From UBA1876 sp003446665 (GTDB taxonomy: Bacteria > Synergistota > Synergistia > Synergistales > Thermovirgaceae): DNA of 64,000 bases. The stretch lies in NCBI GenBank assembly GCA_040616305.1, contig CP159918.1, positions 930,001-994,000 of the forward strand. Direction: 5' to 3'. Each line of letters opens with the position of its first letter. Position 1 is the first letter of the stretch. Below the pieces are notes generated by a model. That model made no database searches. It was not told where the DNA came from and was given only the letters and a program-made list of their open reading frames with translations. Made by a program: the position numbers and the translations under genes. Below are positions 42,368 through 51,788 of the stretch, one piece after another.

Positions 42368-43030
42368 ATGCAGGACTGGCGGGAACGTGCCAAAAGAATG
42401 GTGGAAACTCAACTTGTTCCAAGAGGTATAAGTAATGGAAGGATCCTGGATGCCTTTTTGAAGGTTCCCAGGCACCTTTTTGTACGGCCTGGTGACGAGG
42501 CCTTTGCCTATGAAGACCATCCGCTGCCTATAGGATACGGTCAGACCATATCGCAGCCTTACATGGTGGCAAGGATGACGGAGCTGCTTGATCCCCGGGA
42601 AGGCGAGCTGGTCCTCGAGATCGGAACCGGGTCCGGATATCAGGCGGCTATCCTGGCGGAGCTGGGAGCGAAGGTGGTGAGCGTCGAGAGGATACCGGCC
42701 CTTGCCCGACAGGCACGAAAAAACCTCTCGGCAGCCGGTTACGATGTAGACGTAAGAATCGCCGACGGGCGAAGCGGCTTTAAAGGATCGACACTGTTCG
42801 ACAGGATCCTGGTTACTGCTGCAGCGGAAGGAATATTGCCGGTTTGGGAGGAACAGCTGAAAGAATATGGCAGGATCCTGGCGCCCATAAGAGTGGCTTT
42901 AGGTACCGAGAGGTTGCTTTTGAGGAGCAGGGTGGCAAAAGGATGGAAAGACGAGTGGTTCGATTATTGCCGGTTCGTCCCCCTTCTCGGCGGCCTTGAA
43001 AGCGAGACTGACGAAAAGATCGAAGAATAA
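42368..43030 (+). CDS. pcm: Protein-L-isoaspartate O-methyltransferase
   Basis: 220 residues. It repairs isomerised Asp/Asn residues using SAM. Motifs: GYGQTISQPYMVARM (substrate site), VLEIGTGSGYQAAIL (SAM motif I), VVSVERI and ILVTAAAEGIL. The ATG at 42368 (MQDWRER) fits the family start; GTG 42347 is in frame and possible. The gene begins 100 bases after the tRNA-Arg terminator and is the host gene that originally followed ribF and the tRNA. Confidence 0.94.
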   Translation: MQDWRERAKRMVETQLVPRGISNGRILDAFLKVPRHLFVRPGDEAFAYEDHPLPIGYGQTISQPYMVARMTELLDPREGELVLEIGTGSGYQAAILAELGAKVVSVERIPALARQARKNLSAAGYDVDVRIADGRSGFKGSTLFDRILVTAAAEGILPVWEEQLKEYGRILAPIRVALGTERLLLRSRVAKGWKDEWFDYCRFVPLLGGLESETDEKIEE

Positions 43031-43066
43031 GGATGGAAACCTCAGGGGAATGGATGGAGTCTGCAA

Positions 43067-43588
43067 ATGACAAAGATGCTGCGCATCTATTTCGTATCGC
43101 TTCTGATTGTTACCTGTGTTGTCGTCATACTCTGTTCTCCCGTTTCGATAGTGGCTCTTTCGGAGGAAAGAGGAACGTGGCTGCGAGTACCTGCACCCCT
43201 TGGACAGATGCTTGTTACCAGTTATACCCATTCGGTTCAGAAGACGCCTGTTCAGGACGAGTACGTACTTTCAGGCGGATGGATATGGCAATGGCAGGAA
43301 AAGTCCAAGTCGCACAATGCAGGGCTTCCCACTGAGCCTCCCAGAAACGGTTCCTTCAGAAACGAAACGGGTTGGTTTGTCTTCAGGGGGGGCAGGATGA
43401 AATGGAAGACCCTGGTGATCAGGGTGGGCTCAAATCGTATAGGGCTGAACCGGATAGTGTTCGCACCGCCCTGGGATGATATGTCCTACGACCTGTTCGA
43501 AGTGTTGCCTGAACGAATCGTTTACCTGCAAGTTTATGAAATGCCTTTTGTTGAAGGAGTTTTACGAAAGAGCATACCGGCCTGGTAG
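43067..43588 (+). CDS. DUF1850 protein (TRAP-associated)
   Basis: 173 residues: an N-terminal signal or anchor helix (FVSLLIVTCVVVILCSPVSIVAL) and a DUF1850 domain with VTSYTHSVQKTPVQDEYVL and GLNRIVFAPPWDDMSYDLFEVL. DUF1850 genes are typically found next to fused TRAP permeases and their TAXI binding protein; here the permease follows 102 bases later. The function of the domain is not established. Confidence 0.85.
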   Translation: MTKMLRIYFVSLLIVTCVVVILCSPVSIVALSEERGTWLRVPAPLGQMLVTSYTHSVQKTPVQDEYVLSGGWIWQWQEKSKSHNAGLPTEPPRNGSFRNETGWFVFRGGRMKWKTLVIRVGSNRIGLNRIVFAPPWDDMSYDLFEVLPERIVYLQVYEMPFVEGVLRKSIPAW

Positions 43589-43690
43589 GGCTATGGTAAA
43601 ATGCGATGGCCGTTTTATAGCCAGGTGTCTGGTACTGTCAGGCAATAAATTATTTCCCGGTAATTCCAGGAGTGATATGGAGGGATCGAC

Positions 43691-45682
43691 GTGACGGAAG
43701 AAAACATGGCAAGGCAAGAAGCCGAAGAGACTCGAGAGGAAATGCCCGAACTCCAGGCCGCTCAAATAGACCTTGACGAGTTGAGGAGAAAGTTCGACAC
43801 AGAAGCTAACACCCGGTTTCTAGAGGGATGGCAGGCACTATTGGTTACGGCGCTCGCAGTGGGTCTTTCTGTTTTTCATATTTATACCTCCGGTTTTGGA
43901 CTTCTGCTTGCGATAAAGCAAAGGTCGGTGCACCTGGCAGTGGTGCTTGTTATGGTTTTCTTGTTGTACCCGCCCAAAAAGAAAAACATAAAAAGCGGAA
44001 TCCCCTGGTATGATTTTGTTCTTGCAGGCGTTGCCGCTTATGTTGTGCTCTATCACGTGATCTACTTCGACAGCATAATAATGCGTGCCGGGCTGCCTAC
44101 GAGGATGGATCTCATCGCCGGGTTTTTGGGGATCGTTTTATTGCTGGAGGCTACAAGAAGAGTATCGAATCCCATACTCCCGTGTATAGCAATTTTCTTT
44201 CTTTTCTACTGTTACGCGGGGCGCCATTTCCCGGCGATGTTTGCACACCGCGGGTTCAACTTCACCAGAATCATCAATCACATGTACATGGGTACGGAAG
44301 GGATTTTCGGTATACCCCTGGGTGTTTCGGCCACTTTTGTTTTCATGTTCATACTGTTCGGGTCCTTTCTTGAACAGACGGGCATGGGCCGCTTCATAAT
44401 CGACCTTTCCATGGCCCTGGCGGGGTGGTCCACGGGTGGGCCCGCAAAGGTCGCCGTTTTGAGTTCGGGGCTTATGGGGTCCATTTCCGGGTCCTCTGTT
44501 GCCAACGTGTGTACTACGGGTATGTTTACCATCCCGCTTATGAAAAGTGTGGGTTACAAGCCCTATTTTGCCGGTGCGGTCGAAGCTGTGGCATCCACCG
44601 GTGGTCAGATCATGCCGCCCGTCATGGGGGCCGCTGCGTTCATCATGGCGGAATTTTTGGGAGTGCCCTATCTTCACGTCGCCGCCGCGGCCATCGTTCC
44701 GGCCCTGCTTTATTATTTCGCCGTAATCGTACAGGTCCATCTGGAGGCAACTAGACTAGGCCTGAAGGGACTTCCGAGGGAAAAACTGCCGAAGATCCTT
44801 CCGCTCCTTAAAACGCGCGGTCATCTTCTGGTCCCGCTGGCGGGGATAATATATTTCCTGCTTGTCGGCTATACGCCGCTGAAGGCAGCCTATTACGGAA
44901 TACTGCTTACCGTCGCCGTATCTTTTCTCAACAAACAGACGCGCATGACCCTACCCAAGTTGAAAGAAGCCCTCGAATCGGGAGCAAAGGGCGCACTGGG
45001 AGTCGCATGCGCCTGCGCAACGGTGGGTATTATCGTCGGTACGGCGACGCTCACCGGGCTCGGCCTGCGCATCGCAAGTGCCATCATCGCTCTTTCAGGA
45101 GGAGTGCTCCTGTTTTCGCTGCTCCTTACCATGGTGGCCTGCATTCTTTTGGGAGCCGGGTTACCGACGACGGCGAACTTCATAGTTACCAGCACCATGG
45201 CGGCTCCGGCGCTTCTACAGCTTGGCGTAGCTCCCATGGCTGCCTACATGTTTGTGCTTTATTTCGGAATCGCTGCCGACCTTAGCCCTCCTGTCGCACT
45301 GGCTGCTTACGCCGGCGCCGGCATTGCCGGTGATGACCCGATGAAAACGGGAGGGACGGCTATAAAGCTGGCTCTTGCAGGTTTTCTGATACCCTATATC
45401 TACGTGTTCAACCCTATGCTTGTTCTTGTCAATTTCAAGCCGGTGGAGTTCACCCTGTCTATAGCAACAGCTCTTCTGGGAGTCTTTTTGCTTGGTATGG
45501 GATCCATCGGTTTTTACAAGACTAAAATGGCGGCCTGGCAGCGTGCACTCGCGATAGGAGGGGCCTTGACGCTTCTGGTTCCAGGTCTTGTGTCCGATAC
45601 CATAGGGCTGGCAGTTCTGATATCCATGCATCTTCTTCAGACCGTCAAGGCGAAAAAAGCCACTGCCGCAAAGACATTCTGA
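43691..45682 (+). CDS. TRAP transporter permease, 4TM/12TM fused type
   Basis: 663 residues. It couples sodium or proton entry to uptake of an organic anion or amino acid delivered by a periplasmic binding protein. An acidic 45-residue N-terminus is followed by about 17-18 membrane segments. The small (Q-type) and large (M-type) parts are joined, with GLMGSISGSSVANVCTTGMFTIPLMKSVGYKP and STGGQIMPPVMGAAAF as family signatures. The GTG at 43691 has GGAGGG 6 bases upstream. No TAXI-type binding protein gene is in the window next to it, so it must lie elsewhere. Confidence 0.93.
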   Translation: MTEENMARQEAEETREEMPELQAAQIDLDELRRKFDTEANTRFLEGWQALLVTALAVGLSVFHIYTSGFGLLLAIKQRSVHLAVVLVMVFLLYPPKKKNIKSGIPWYDFVLAGVAAYVVLYHVIYFDSIIMRAGLPTRMDLIAGFLGIVLLLEATRRVSNPILPCIAIFFLFYCYAGRHFPAMFAHRGFNFTRIINHMYMGTEGIFGIPLGVSATFVFMFILFGSFLEQTGMGRFIIDLSMALAGWSTGGPAKVAVLSSGLMGSISGSSVANVCTTGMFTIPLMKSVGYKPYFAGAVEAVASTGGQIMPPVMGAAAFIMAEFLGVPYLHVAAAAIVPALLYYFAVIVQVHLEATRLGLKGLPREKLPKILPLLKTRGHLLVPLAGIIYFLLVGYTPLKAAYYGILLTVAVSFLNKQTRMTLPKLKEALESGAKGALGVACACATVGIIVGTATLTGLGLRIASAIIALSGGVLLFSLLLTMVACILLGAGLPTTANFIVTSTMAAPALLQLGVAPMAAYMFVLYFGIAADLSPPVALAAYAGAGIAGDDPMKTGGTAIKLALAGFLIPYIYVFNPMLVLVNFKPVEFTLSIATALLGVFLLGMGSIGFYKTKMAAWQRALAIGGALTLLVPGLVSDTIGLAVLISMHLLQTVKAKKATAAKTF

Positions 45683-45722
45683 GCAAAGGTCGCCGGCCTG
45701 GATTCGGGTTTTAATGATCTGG

Positions 45723-45758
45723 CGTAGCCGTCTTACGGAAAAGGGGCGGCTACGTTTT
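45723..45758 (+). terminator. Intrinsic terminator after the TRAP permease
   Basis: CGTAGCCG (45723-45730) pairs with CGGCTACG (45747-45754), followed by TTTTG. No T-box features are seen before ileS. Confidence 0.6.
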
Positions 45759-45786
45759 GCAATAAAGAAGGGAGGAAATATTTTAA

Positions 45787-48603
45787 ATGCCTGAAGATTA
45801 CAAAGACACTTTGAACCTGCCCAGGACTTCTTTTTCCATGAGGGCCAATCTTACAAAAAGAGAGCCCGAGTGGCTGGAGTTCTGGTCTTCTATAAAGCTT
45901 TACGAGACGCTCATGGAATCCAGAAAAAACGCCGAGACATTCGTACTCCATGACGGACCCCCTTATGCCAACGGAAATATCCACATAGGAACGGCATTTA
46001 ACAAGATTCTCAAGGACTTCATACCAAAGTACAAGTGGATGCGGGGATACAGGGCTCCCTATGTGCCGGGCTGGGATACTCACGGCCTGCCTATCGAGCT
46101 TAAGGTCTTGAGGGAAAAAGGTGTGGACAAGGAAGCAGTTGAGCCGGCCGAGCTTCGTGACTACTGCATGGAGTACGCCAGGACCTACATAGATGTCCAG
46201 CGCGAAGAGTTTCAGCGCCTTGGAGTTCTGGGCGACTGGCAGGATCCTTATATTACTTTCAAGGCCCAGTATGAAGCTGCACAGATAGGAGCATTCGCCG
46301 ATATGGTGGAAAGAGGTCTGGTATACAAGGGAAAGAAGCCTGTCTTCTGGTGTGCCGATTGCCAGACTGCCCTGGCAGCAGCAGAGATAGAGTATGAGGA
46401 TGAAACGTCACCTTCTATTTACGTAGCGTATCCTTTCATAGACGAAAAGAGCCGCTTCCCTGAACTTGAAGGTAAAGATGTGTTTGTCGCTGTCTGGACG
46501 ACGACGCCATGGACACTTCCTGCCAGTATGGCCATTGCGGTGCACCCTGACCTTGAATATGTGTTTGTAAGATCGGGTTTTGGGGATGTGGTATACCTCA
46601 TCGCAGAAGGGCTGCTGAATCAGGTATCGACGGAAACCGGAATGTCTTTCGGCGAGCCGGTTTTGAAAGTGAAGGGCAGGGAACTGGAATACCTCAAGGC
46701 AAGACATCCTTTCTACGATGCGAGAGTGGTGACCCTCGTACTGGCGGAATACGTGAGCCTCGATCAGGGAACGGGATGCGTGCATACGGCTCCCGGCCAT
46801 GGTGTGGAGGACTATGAAACAGGCATCCGGTATGACCTCGAAGTGCTTAACCCTGTGGATGACAAGGGGGCTTTTCTGCCGGATACACCTCTGGTGGGTG
46901 GTTTGCCTCTGGAAAAAGCCAATGAGCGGATTTTCGAGATACTACGGGAAAGGGAACGTTTACTTGGAAAGCTCTCGATCCGCCATTCCTATCCCCATTG
47001 CTGGAGATGCAAGAAGCCCGTGATTTTCAGGGCCACCGAACAATGGTTCGTTTCAGTCAGTGCCTTCAGGCAAAAGGCCCTTGAAGAGATAGAGAAGGTC
47101 ACATGGGTTCCCGACTGGGGCAAAGGCCGCATTTCCAACATGGTGAGGGACCGGTCCGATTGGTGCATCAGCCGCCAGCGTGTCTGGGGTGTTCCGATTC
47201 CAGCATTTTACTGCGACGGGTGCGGGGAAACCGTGGTCGATTCAAAAAGGATCAGGCGCGTTCAAGAGAAGATTGCCGAAAACGGCTCCAACTGCTGGTG
47301 GAACTTCTCTGCAAAAGAACTATTGGGTGATCTCGATGTCTGTCCCGAATGCGGCAGGTCTGGTCTCAGAAAAGAAACAGACATAATGGACGTGTGGTTC
47401 GATTCAGGTTGCAGCCATATCGCAGTACTTGAGACGAGAAAGGACCTCAAGTGGCCGGCCGATCTTTACCTTGAAGGCAGCGACCAACACAGGGGCTGGT
47501 TTCAGACGTCACTACTCACGTCTGTCGCGACCAGGGACAGGGCACCCTATGATGCCGTGCTGACTCATGGCTTTATCGTCGACGGCGAGGGGCGGAAAAT
47601 GTCCAAGTCTTTGGGCAACGTTATCGCGCCGCAGGAAATCATCAACAGATACGGCGCCGATATACTGCGGCTTTGGGTGGCGTCCACTGATTATCGCAAC
47701 GACATAAGGATCTCCGAGAACATCCTTAAAAATCTTGTCGAGTCTTACCGGAGAATAAGAAACACTCTCCGGTTCCTGCTTGGGAACCTCGTCGGTTTTG
47801 ACCCGGAATCGGACGCTGTTTCATGTGCCGAACTGCCTTCTCTGGACAAGTGGGCCATGTCACGTCTGCAGCACTTGATAGAAAGAGTTACGAAAGGCTA
47901 TGACGAATATGCCTTCCATCTTCCCAGCTTCAATATGCACCATTTTTGTGTAAATGACCTGAGTGCCTTTTATCTTGACGTAAGCAAGGACCGCCTTTAC
48001 GCCGAGCCGGCAAAAGGCTTTGAACGCAGAAGCTGCCAGACGGTGATGTGGGAGATTTTGAAGGCACTTGTCAAGATGCTCGCCCCTGTTTTGAGTTTTA
48101 CTGCCGAGGAAGCGTGGCAGGAAATGCGCAAGATCGACGGGAGCCTTCCGGAAAGCGTGTTTCTTGCCGATTGGCCTCTTTTTGATCACGATCTTGCAGA
48201 CGACGAACTGGAGAATTTTTGGTCCATGGTGCTTGAAGTGCGCGGTGCCTTGAGCCGCGGACTGGAAGTCGCAAGAAACAAAGGTATCATAGGTCATCCC
48301 CTCGAGGCTGCAGTCAGGATAGTGGATGCCTCGGGTCAAGAAGAGGTTTTACACTCGTTGTCGGAAGAAGAATGGGAAACTGTCACAATAACTTCGGACT
48401 TTGAAATCGGCGACGCAGCAAGGGTTGTCGCCGGCGATACCGTAAGGTACGAAGACGAGCAGACGGGGATCCTGATGGATATAGGAAAGGCCGCAGGGAC
48501 CAAGTGCCCTAGATGCTGGAAATATTCGGTGGACGTTGACGAAAAAGGCGTTTGCCCGAGATGCAAAAAGGTATTGGAGGCCAGTCACTCCGAAAAGGTA
48601 TAG
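45787..48603 (+). CDS. ileS: Isoleucyl-tRNA synthetase
   Basis: 938-residue class I synthetase of the bacterial type. HIGH motif: PYANGNIHIGTA; KMSKS motif: GRKMSKSLGN. The CP1 editing domain includes TTPWTLPASMAI and the C-terminal zinc finger reads CPRCWKYSVDVDEKGVCPRC. GGGAGGAAA precedes the ATG. Confidence 0.97.
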   Translation: MPEDYKDTLNLPRTSFSMRANLTKREPEWLEFWSSIKLYETLMESRKNAETFVLHDGPPYANGNIHIGTAFNKILKDFIPKYKWMRGYRAPYVPGWDTHGLPIELKVLREKGVDKEAVEPAELRDYCMEYARTYIDVQREEFQRLGVLGDWQDPYITFKAQYEAAQIGAFADMVERGLVYKGKKPVFWCADCQTALAAAEIEYEDETSPSIYVAYPFIDEKSRFPELEGKDVFVAVWTTTPWTLPASMAIAVHPDLEYVFVRSGFGDVVYLIAEGLLNQVSTETGMSFGEPVLKVKGRELEYLKARHPFYDARVVTLVLAEYVSLDQGTGCVHTAPGHGVEDYETGIRYDLEVLNPVDDKGAFLPDTPLVGGLPLEKANERIFEILRERERLLGKLSIRHSYPHCWRCKKPVIFRATEQWFVSVSAFRQKALEEIEKVTWVPDWGKGRISNMVRDRSDWCISRQRVWGVPIPAFYCDGCGETVVDSKRIRRVQEKIAENGSNCWWNFSAKELLGDLDVCPECGRSGLRKETDIMDVWFDSGCSHIAVLETRKDLKWPADLYLEGSDQHRGWFQTSLLTSVATRDRAPYDAVLTHGFIVDGEGRKMSKSLGNVIAPQEIINRYGADILRLWVASTDYRNDIRISENILKNLVESYRRIRNTLRFLLGNLVGFDPESDAVSCAELPSLDKWAMSRLQHLIERVTKGYDEYAFHLPSFNMHHFCVNDLSAFYLDVSKDRLYAEPAKGFERRSCQTVMWEILKALVKMLAPVLSFTAEEAWQEMRKIDGSLPESVFLADWPLFDHDLADDELENFWSMVLEVRGALSRGLEVARNKGIIGHPLEAAVRIVDASGQEEVLHSLSEEEWETVTITSDFEIGDAARVVAGDTVRYEDEQTGILMDIGKAAGTKCPRCWKYSVDVDEKGVCPRCKKVLEASHSEKV

Positions 48604-48641
48604 AATATCCTAGAAGTCCCGTTGCGAGGGAGGAGAGGGCC

Positions 48642-49010
48642 ATGGTCGGCAGGGTGAAAGAACTCGAAGCACTTTTGCAGAAGGAGCAAATACGGATTAA
48701 AAACCTGCTTGAGTCGCTGGAAGCCGAGGGTGTTGAGCCTCTGGGGCCGGATCATTCCGATCACCCTGCCGAACTGGCCTCCGGACTGTCCCAACAAGAA
48801 TACAACGAGGGAGAAAAGGTTTCCTTGCGCCATATTCTCGCTGAAATCGCACACGCCCTGGATAAAATACAAAGGCATCCCGAGAAAGTCTTCAAGTGCG
48901 AGAAGTGTGGGAAAGACATAGAAGATGCGCGTGTGAAGGCCAAGCCGTGGGCGAGATACTGCCTGACATGCCGCAGAAAATATGAAAAAAGTTTTTTAAA
49001 GAGGAAATGA
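48642..49010 (+). CDS. TraR/DksA-type zinc-finger protein
   Basis: 122 residues: an N-terminal coiled coil (VGRVKELEALLQKEQIRIKNLLESLE) and a C-terminal C4 zinc finger (CEKCGKDIEDARVKAKPWARYCLTC). DksA/TraR proteins act on RNA polymerase through its secondary channel; short Gram-positive-type relatives are poorly studied. The ATG at 48642 follows GGGAGGAGAGGG. It overlaps the rluD start (ATGA). Confidence 0.85.
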   Translation: MVGRVKELEALLQKEQIRIKNLLESLEAEGVEPLGPDHSDHPAELASGLSQQEYNEGEKVSLRHILAEIAHALDKIQRHPEKVFKCEKCGKDIEDARVKAKPWARYCLTCRRKYEKSFLKRK

Positions 49011-50044
49011 GACTATATACTCGAGCGAGCTTATCCGGACATTTCGGGAAATACCCTCGCGAAGAAATGACACCGGACGAAGAGACGAATGCAGCGGATG
49101 ACTATGATGTGGAAGAAGAAAATTCGCGGCTTGTCGTCGGAGCCGATGATTCGGGGAAAAGGCTAGACGTATTTTTGGCCGAAAAGCTTGAAAAATCCCG
49201 GTCCTATGTACAGGGGTTGCTGAAAGAAGGCAGGGTTACCCTTTCCGCAAAATTGCACCCCAAATCATCGACACGGGTTTCGGAAGGCGACGAAATACAG
49301 GTAAGTATCCCGGTCACTGAAATGCCGACGGTAGAGCCCGAAAAAGTAAACTTCGTGGTCGTCCATGAAGAAGAGTCCTTTCTGGTGATAAACAAGCCCG
49401 CAGGACTTGTGGTTCACCCTTCTCCGGGACACTGGCGGGGTACGCTTGTTCACGGTTTGCTTTACATGTATCCTGATATAGGTGCCGGCTCCGGCGTTAT
49501 ACGACCCGGCATTGTCCACCGGCTTGACGCCATGACCTCGGGGCTTCTGGTAGTGGCCAGGACTCCAAATGCTCACGAGAGGCTTTCAAGGGCTTTCAAG
49601 GAAAGGGCGGTAGACAAGGAATATCTGGCTCTGGTCTGGTCGAAACCCAAAAGGACGGAAGGACGCATAGACCTTCCCATCGGGCGTGACCGTAAAAACC
49701 GTTTTCGCATGGCCGTCTCTCCCTCCGGGAAAAGGGCCGTGACTGATTACCGGGTGCTGTGGACCCGCGACGGTATGTCTTTCGTAGCCTGTAAAATACA
49801 CACCGGAAGGACCCACCAGATAAGGGTCCATTTAAAGTCCATCGGTTGCCCTATCGTAGGGGATCACCTTTACGCTCCGAGGCGCAAGAAAGTTTTTCCC
49901 TCCGGAAGACTTTTTTTGCATGCCTGGAAGCTTTCTTTTCCACATCCCGACACGCGCAAAAGGGTTTTTTTCCGCGCCTTTCTGCCCGAAGACCTTACTG
50001 AGTATCTCCATAAACTTCCTTCCAGAGCAGAGGAGACACATTGA
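49007..50044 (+). CDS. rluD: RluD-family 23S rRNA pseudouridine synthase
   Basis: 345 residues. An N-terminal S4 RNA-binding domain (KRLDVFLAEKLEKSRSYVQGLLKEGRVTL) is followed by the catalytic domain. The latter carries VINKPAGLVVHP, the catalytic Asp in IVHRLDAMTSGLLV, and HTGRTHQIRVHL. The start at ATG 49007 gives about 40 extra acidic residues; ATG 49067 (MTPDEE) is possible. The 3' end overlaps convergent rqcH by 50 bases. Confidence 0.92.
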   Translation: MRLYTRASLSGHFGKYPREEMTPDEETNAADDYDVEEENSRLVVGADDSGKRLDVFLAEKLEKSRSYVQGLLKEGRVTLSAKLHPKSSTRVSEGDEIQVSIPVTEMPTVEPEKVNFVVVHEEESFLVINKPAGLVVHPSPGHWRGTLVHGLLYMYPDIGAGSGVIRPGIVHRLDAMTSGLLVVARTPNAHERLSRAFKERAVDKEYLALVWSKPKRTEGRIDLPIGRDRKNRFRMAVSPSGKRAVTDYRVLWTRDGMSFVACKIHTGRTHQIRVHLKSIGCPIVGDHLYAPRRKKVFPSGRLFLHAWKLSFPHPDTRKRVFFRAFLPEDLTEYLHKLPSRAEETH

Positions 50045-51650
50045 TCGATCGGCAGTGGGTGTATGTGGCTCCCGCCGTTGACCCTTTCATTGGTGTCACA
50101 TGTTTTCTCTCGGTGTAGTCCACGAGGACTTTTGCCGCTCCCCGGTACTTGCTGTAGTAGGCTGCCAGCGATGCCGCAAAAAGTAACCTGCCGTCGTCGG
50201 GGGAAAAGGCGGTGTCCTTCCCGTCGAGCCGTCTGAGAATCACGTGGGAACCGGGCACGTCTTTTGCGTGAAGCCAAAAATCGTTACCCTTTGCCAGATC
50301 GAAGGTTACATGCCTGTTTCCCCGTTCGTTTTTACCTACAAGGACCATGGCGCCCTCCAGATCGAAGCGCAGAAAAGGAGGCTTTTTACCTGTCCGTTTC
50401 TTGGAGGTTTGTCCGGTCAGGCCCGTGTCTTCTGCGAAATCGTACAAATCCTGCAGGTTATCCATGTTTTTTACCTCGGATATCATGCCGAGCAGCGATT
50501 CCGCCTGTTTTTCGAGGCGTCGGAGCTTTGTATCTATCGGACGAAGGGGAATTTCTCTTCTTTTGGCCTCGCGGAAAAAGGTCTGTGCGTTATCTACGGC
50601 CGAAAGCCCGGGATCCAGCTTTATCTTGACAACTTCCGGAGGGTCTTTTTCCCAGTCGACCAACTCCACTTCTGAGGCCTTTTGGGGTATGGAATGTTGC
50701 CAGGCCAAAAGCAGTTTCCCCAACCTTTTGTAGTGTTCAGCCTCTTCGGCCTTCTTCTTTTGTGTTTCAAGTCCCTTTTCCCTCGTATGGATTCCCTTCA
50801 ATTTCCTTTCAAGCATTGCAAGCAAGTTCTTTTTAAGTTTTAACGTCTCTTCTTCGATCAAGGGGATAATTACAGCACTTCGGGATGCTTCGAGGGCATC
50901 TTTTCCTTCGGCCGGGACTCCTCCAGGCAAAATAAAAGGGAAAAGGGTCAATGTGTTTCGAATCCATTGGAAGAGCATCACACTCGTTGTGCCTGAGTCC
51001 GAAAAGGCAGCCACACTTTCATTTATGGTTTCGGGTGGACAGGTTTCGGCGGCCTTTTTCAGTGCCTCGAAAAGGTCTTTCCCCAAGCCTGCTACAGGTC
51101 GGTCAAAAGATGGATGGTTCACAAAATCGATAAGACTCTTGCTGCTTACGGGTGAGGGAGGCGTATATAAAGCGCCGGGGACGATGGTCCTGATATTTTG
51201 ACTTTCAGGGTGGATGGGGCGCAACACTTCAAGGATCCTGTCGCTTTCATCCGTCAACAAAAGGTTGCTTCGATGTGCCATAAATTCGAAAATAACCTCT
51301 GTTCGCTGCCGAAATCCCGCACCAATGGCCTTGTCAAAGGAAAGTTTCAGTATCCTGTCGCTTGCTACTTGCACTACCGAGGAAAGCCTGGCACCGGATA
51401 CATATTTTTTGAGCATCTCGCCGAACCTTGGCTTTTTCCATATCGTTTTGCGAAGGCATTCCTGTTCGCTCCGTTTTATGCTGCAACAACCATAATGTTT
51501 ATAGTGCAAGGAAAAGAAAAGGCCTTCTTCCGGACCAAAATTCAGGATTGTCCAGTCGGCCCCGGATTCCACGCCGGTACAGCGTTTCCCTTCGAGCTTC
51601 GATGAAATTTCTTTGCTCCAGGCCTGGATCATTTCGGGACCGAATGCCAT
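49995..51650 (-). CDS. rqcH: RqcH (NFACT/Rqc2/FbpA family)
   Basis: 551 residues. RqcH binds stalled 50S-peptidyl-tRNA complexes and directs alanine tailing in bacterial ribosome quality control. Order: NFACT-N (to about 200, VIFEFMAHRSNLLLTD), HhH, a long coiled coil (RKLKGIHTREKGLETQKKKAEEAEHYKRLGKLL) and NFACT-R (VTFDLAKGNDFWLHAKDVPGSHVILR). AAAGGAGGG precedes the ATG. A -10-like TACAAT lies about 50 bases upstream. The IS element at 51789 begins 139 bases upstream of its start. Confidence 0.93.
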   Translation of the reverse strand: MAFGPEMIQAWSKEISSKLEGKRCTGVESGADWTILNFGPEEGLFFSLHYKHYGCCSIKRSEQECLRKTIWKKPRFGEMLKKYVSGARLSSVVQVASDRILKLSFDKAIGAGFRQRTEVIFEFMAHRSNLLLTDESDRILEVLRPIHPESQNIRTIVPGALYTPPSPVSSKSLIDFVNHPSFDRPVAGLGKDLFEALKKAAETCPPETINESVAAFSDSGTTSVMLFQWIRNTLTLFPFILPGGVPAEGKDALEASRSAVIIPLIEEETLKLKKNLLAMLERKLKGIHTREKGLETQKKKAEEAEHYKRLGKLLLAWQHSIPQKASEVELVDWEKDPPEVVKIKLDPGLSAVDNAQTFFREAKRREIPLRPIDTKLRRLEKQAESLLGMISEVKNMDNLQDLYDFAEDTGLTGQTSKKRTGKKPPFLRFDLEGAMVLVGKNERGNRHVTFDLAKGNDFWLHAKDVPGSHVILRRLDGKDTAFSPDDGRLLFAASLAAYYSKYRGAAKVLVDYTERKHVTPMKGSTAGATYTHCRSINVSPLLWKEVYGDTQ

Positions 51651-51788
51651 GGGTTGTTCCCTCCTTTTGTTTTCGCAAGCCTTGTTCAGGCCAGTTATTG
51701 TACAGGAAAAGAGACCCTGAAGAAAAAATGCCGCCTGGCAAAATGGTATGACATTCAGCCCGAATGTGTCCTTTTAGGTAAATCCGCC

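Noticed and set aside
45683..45786. T-box leader before ileS
   Set aside because: No GGUGG-type T-box sequence or specifier stem is present; the only structure is the terminator of the upstream permease gene.
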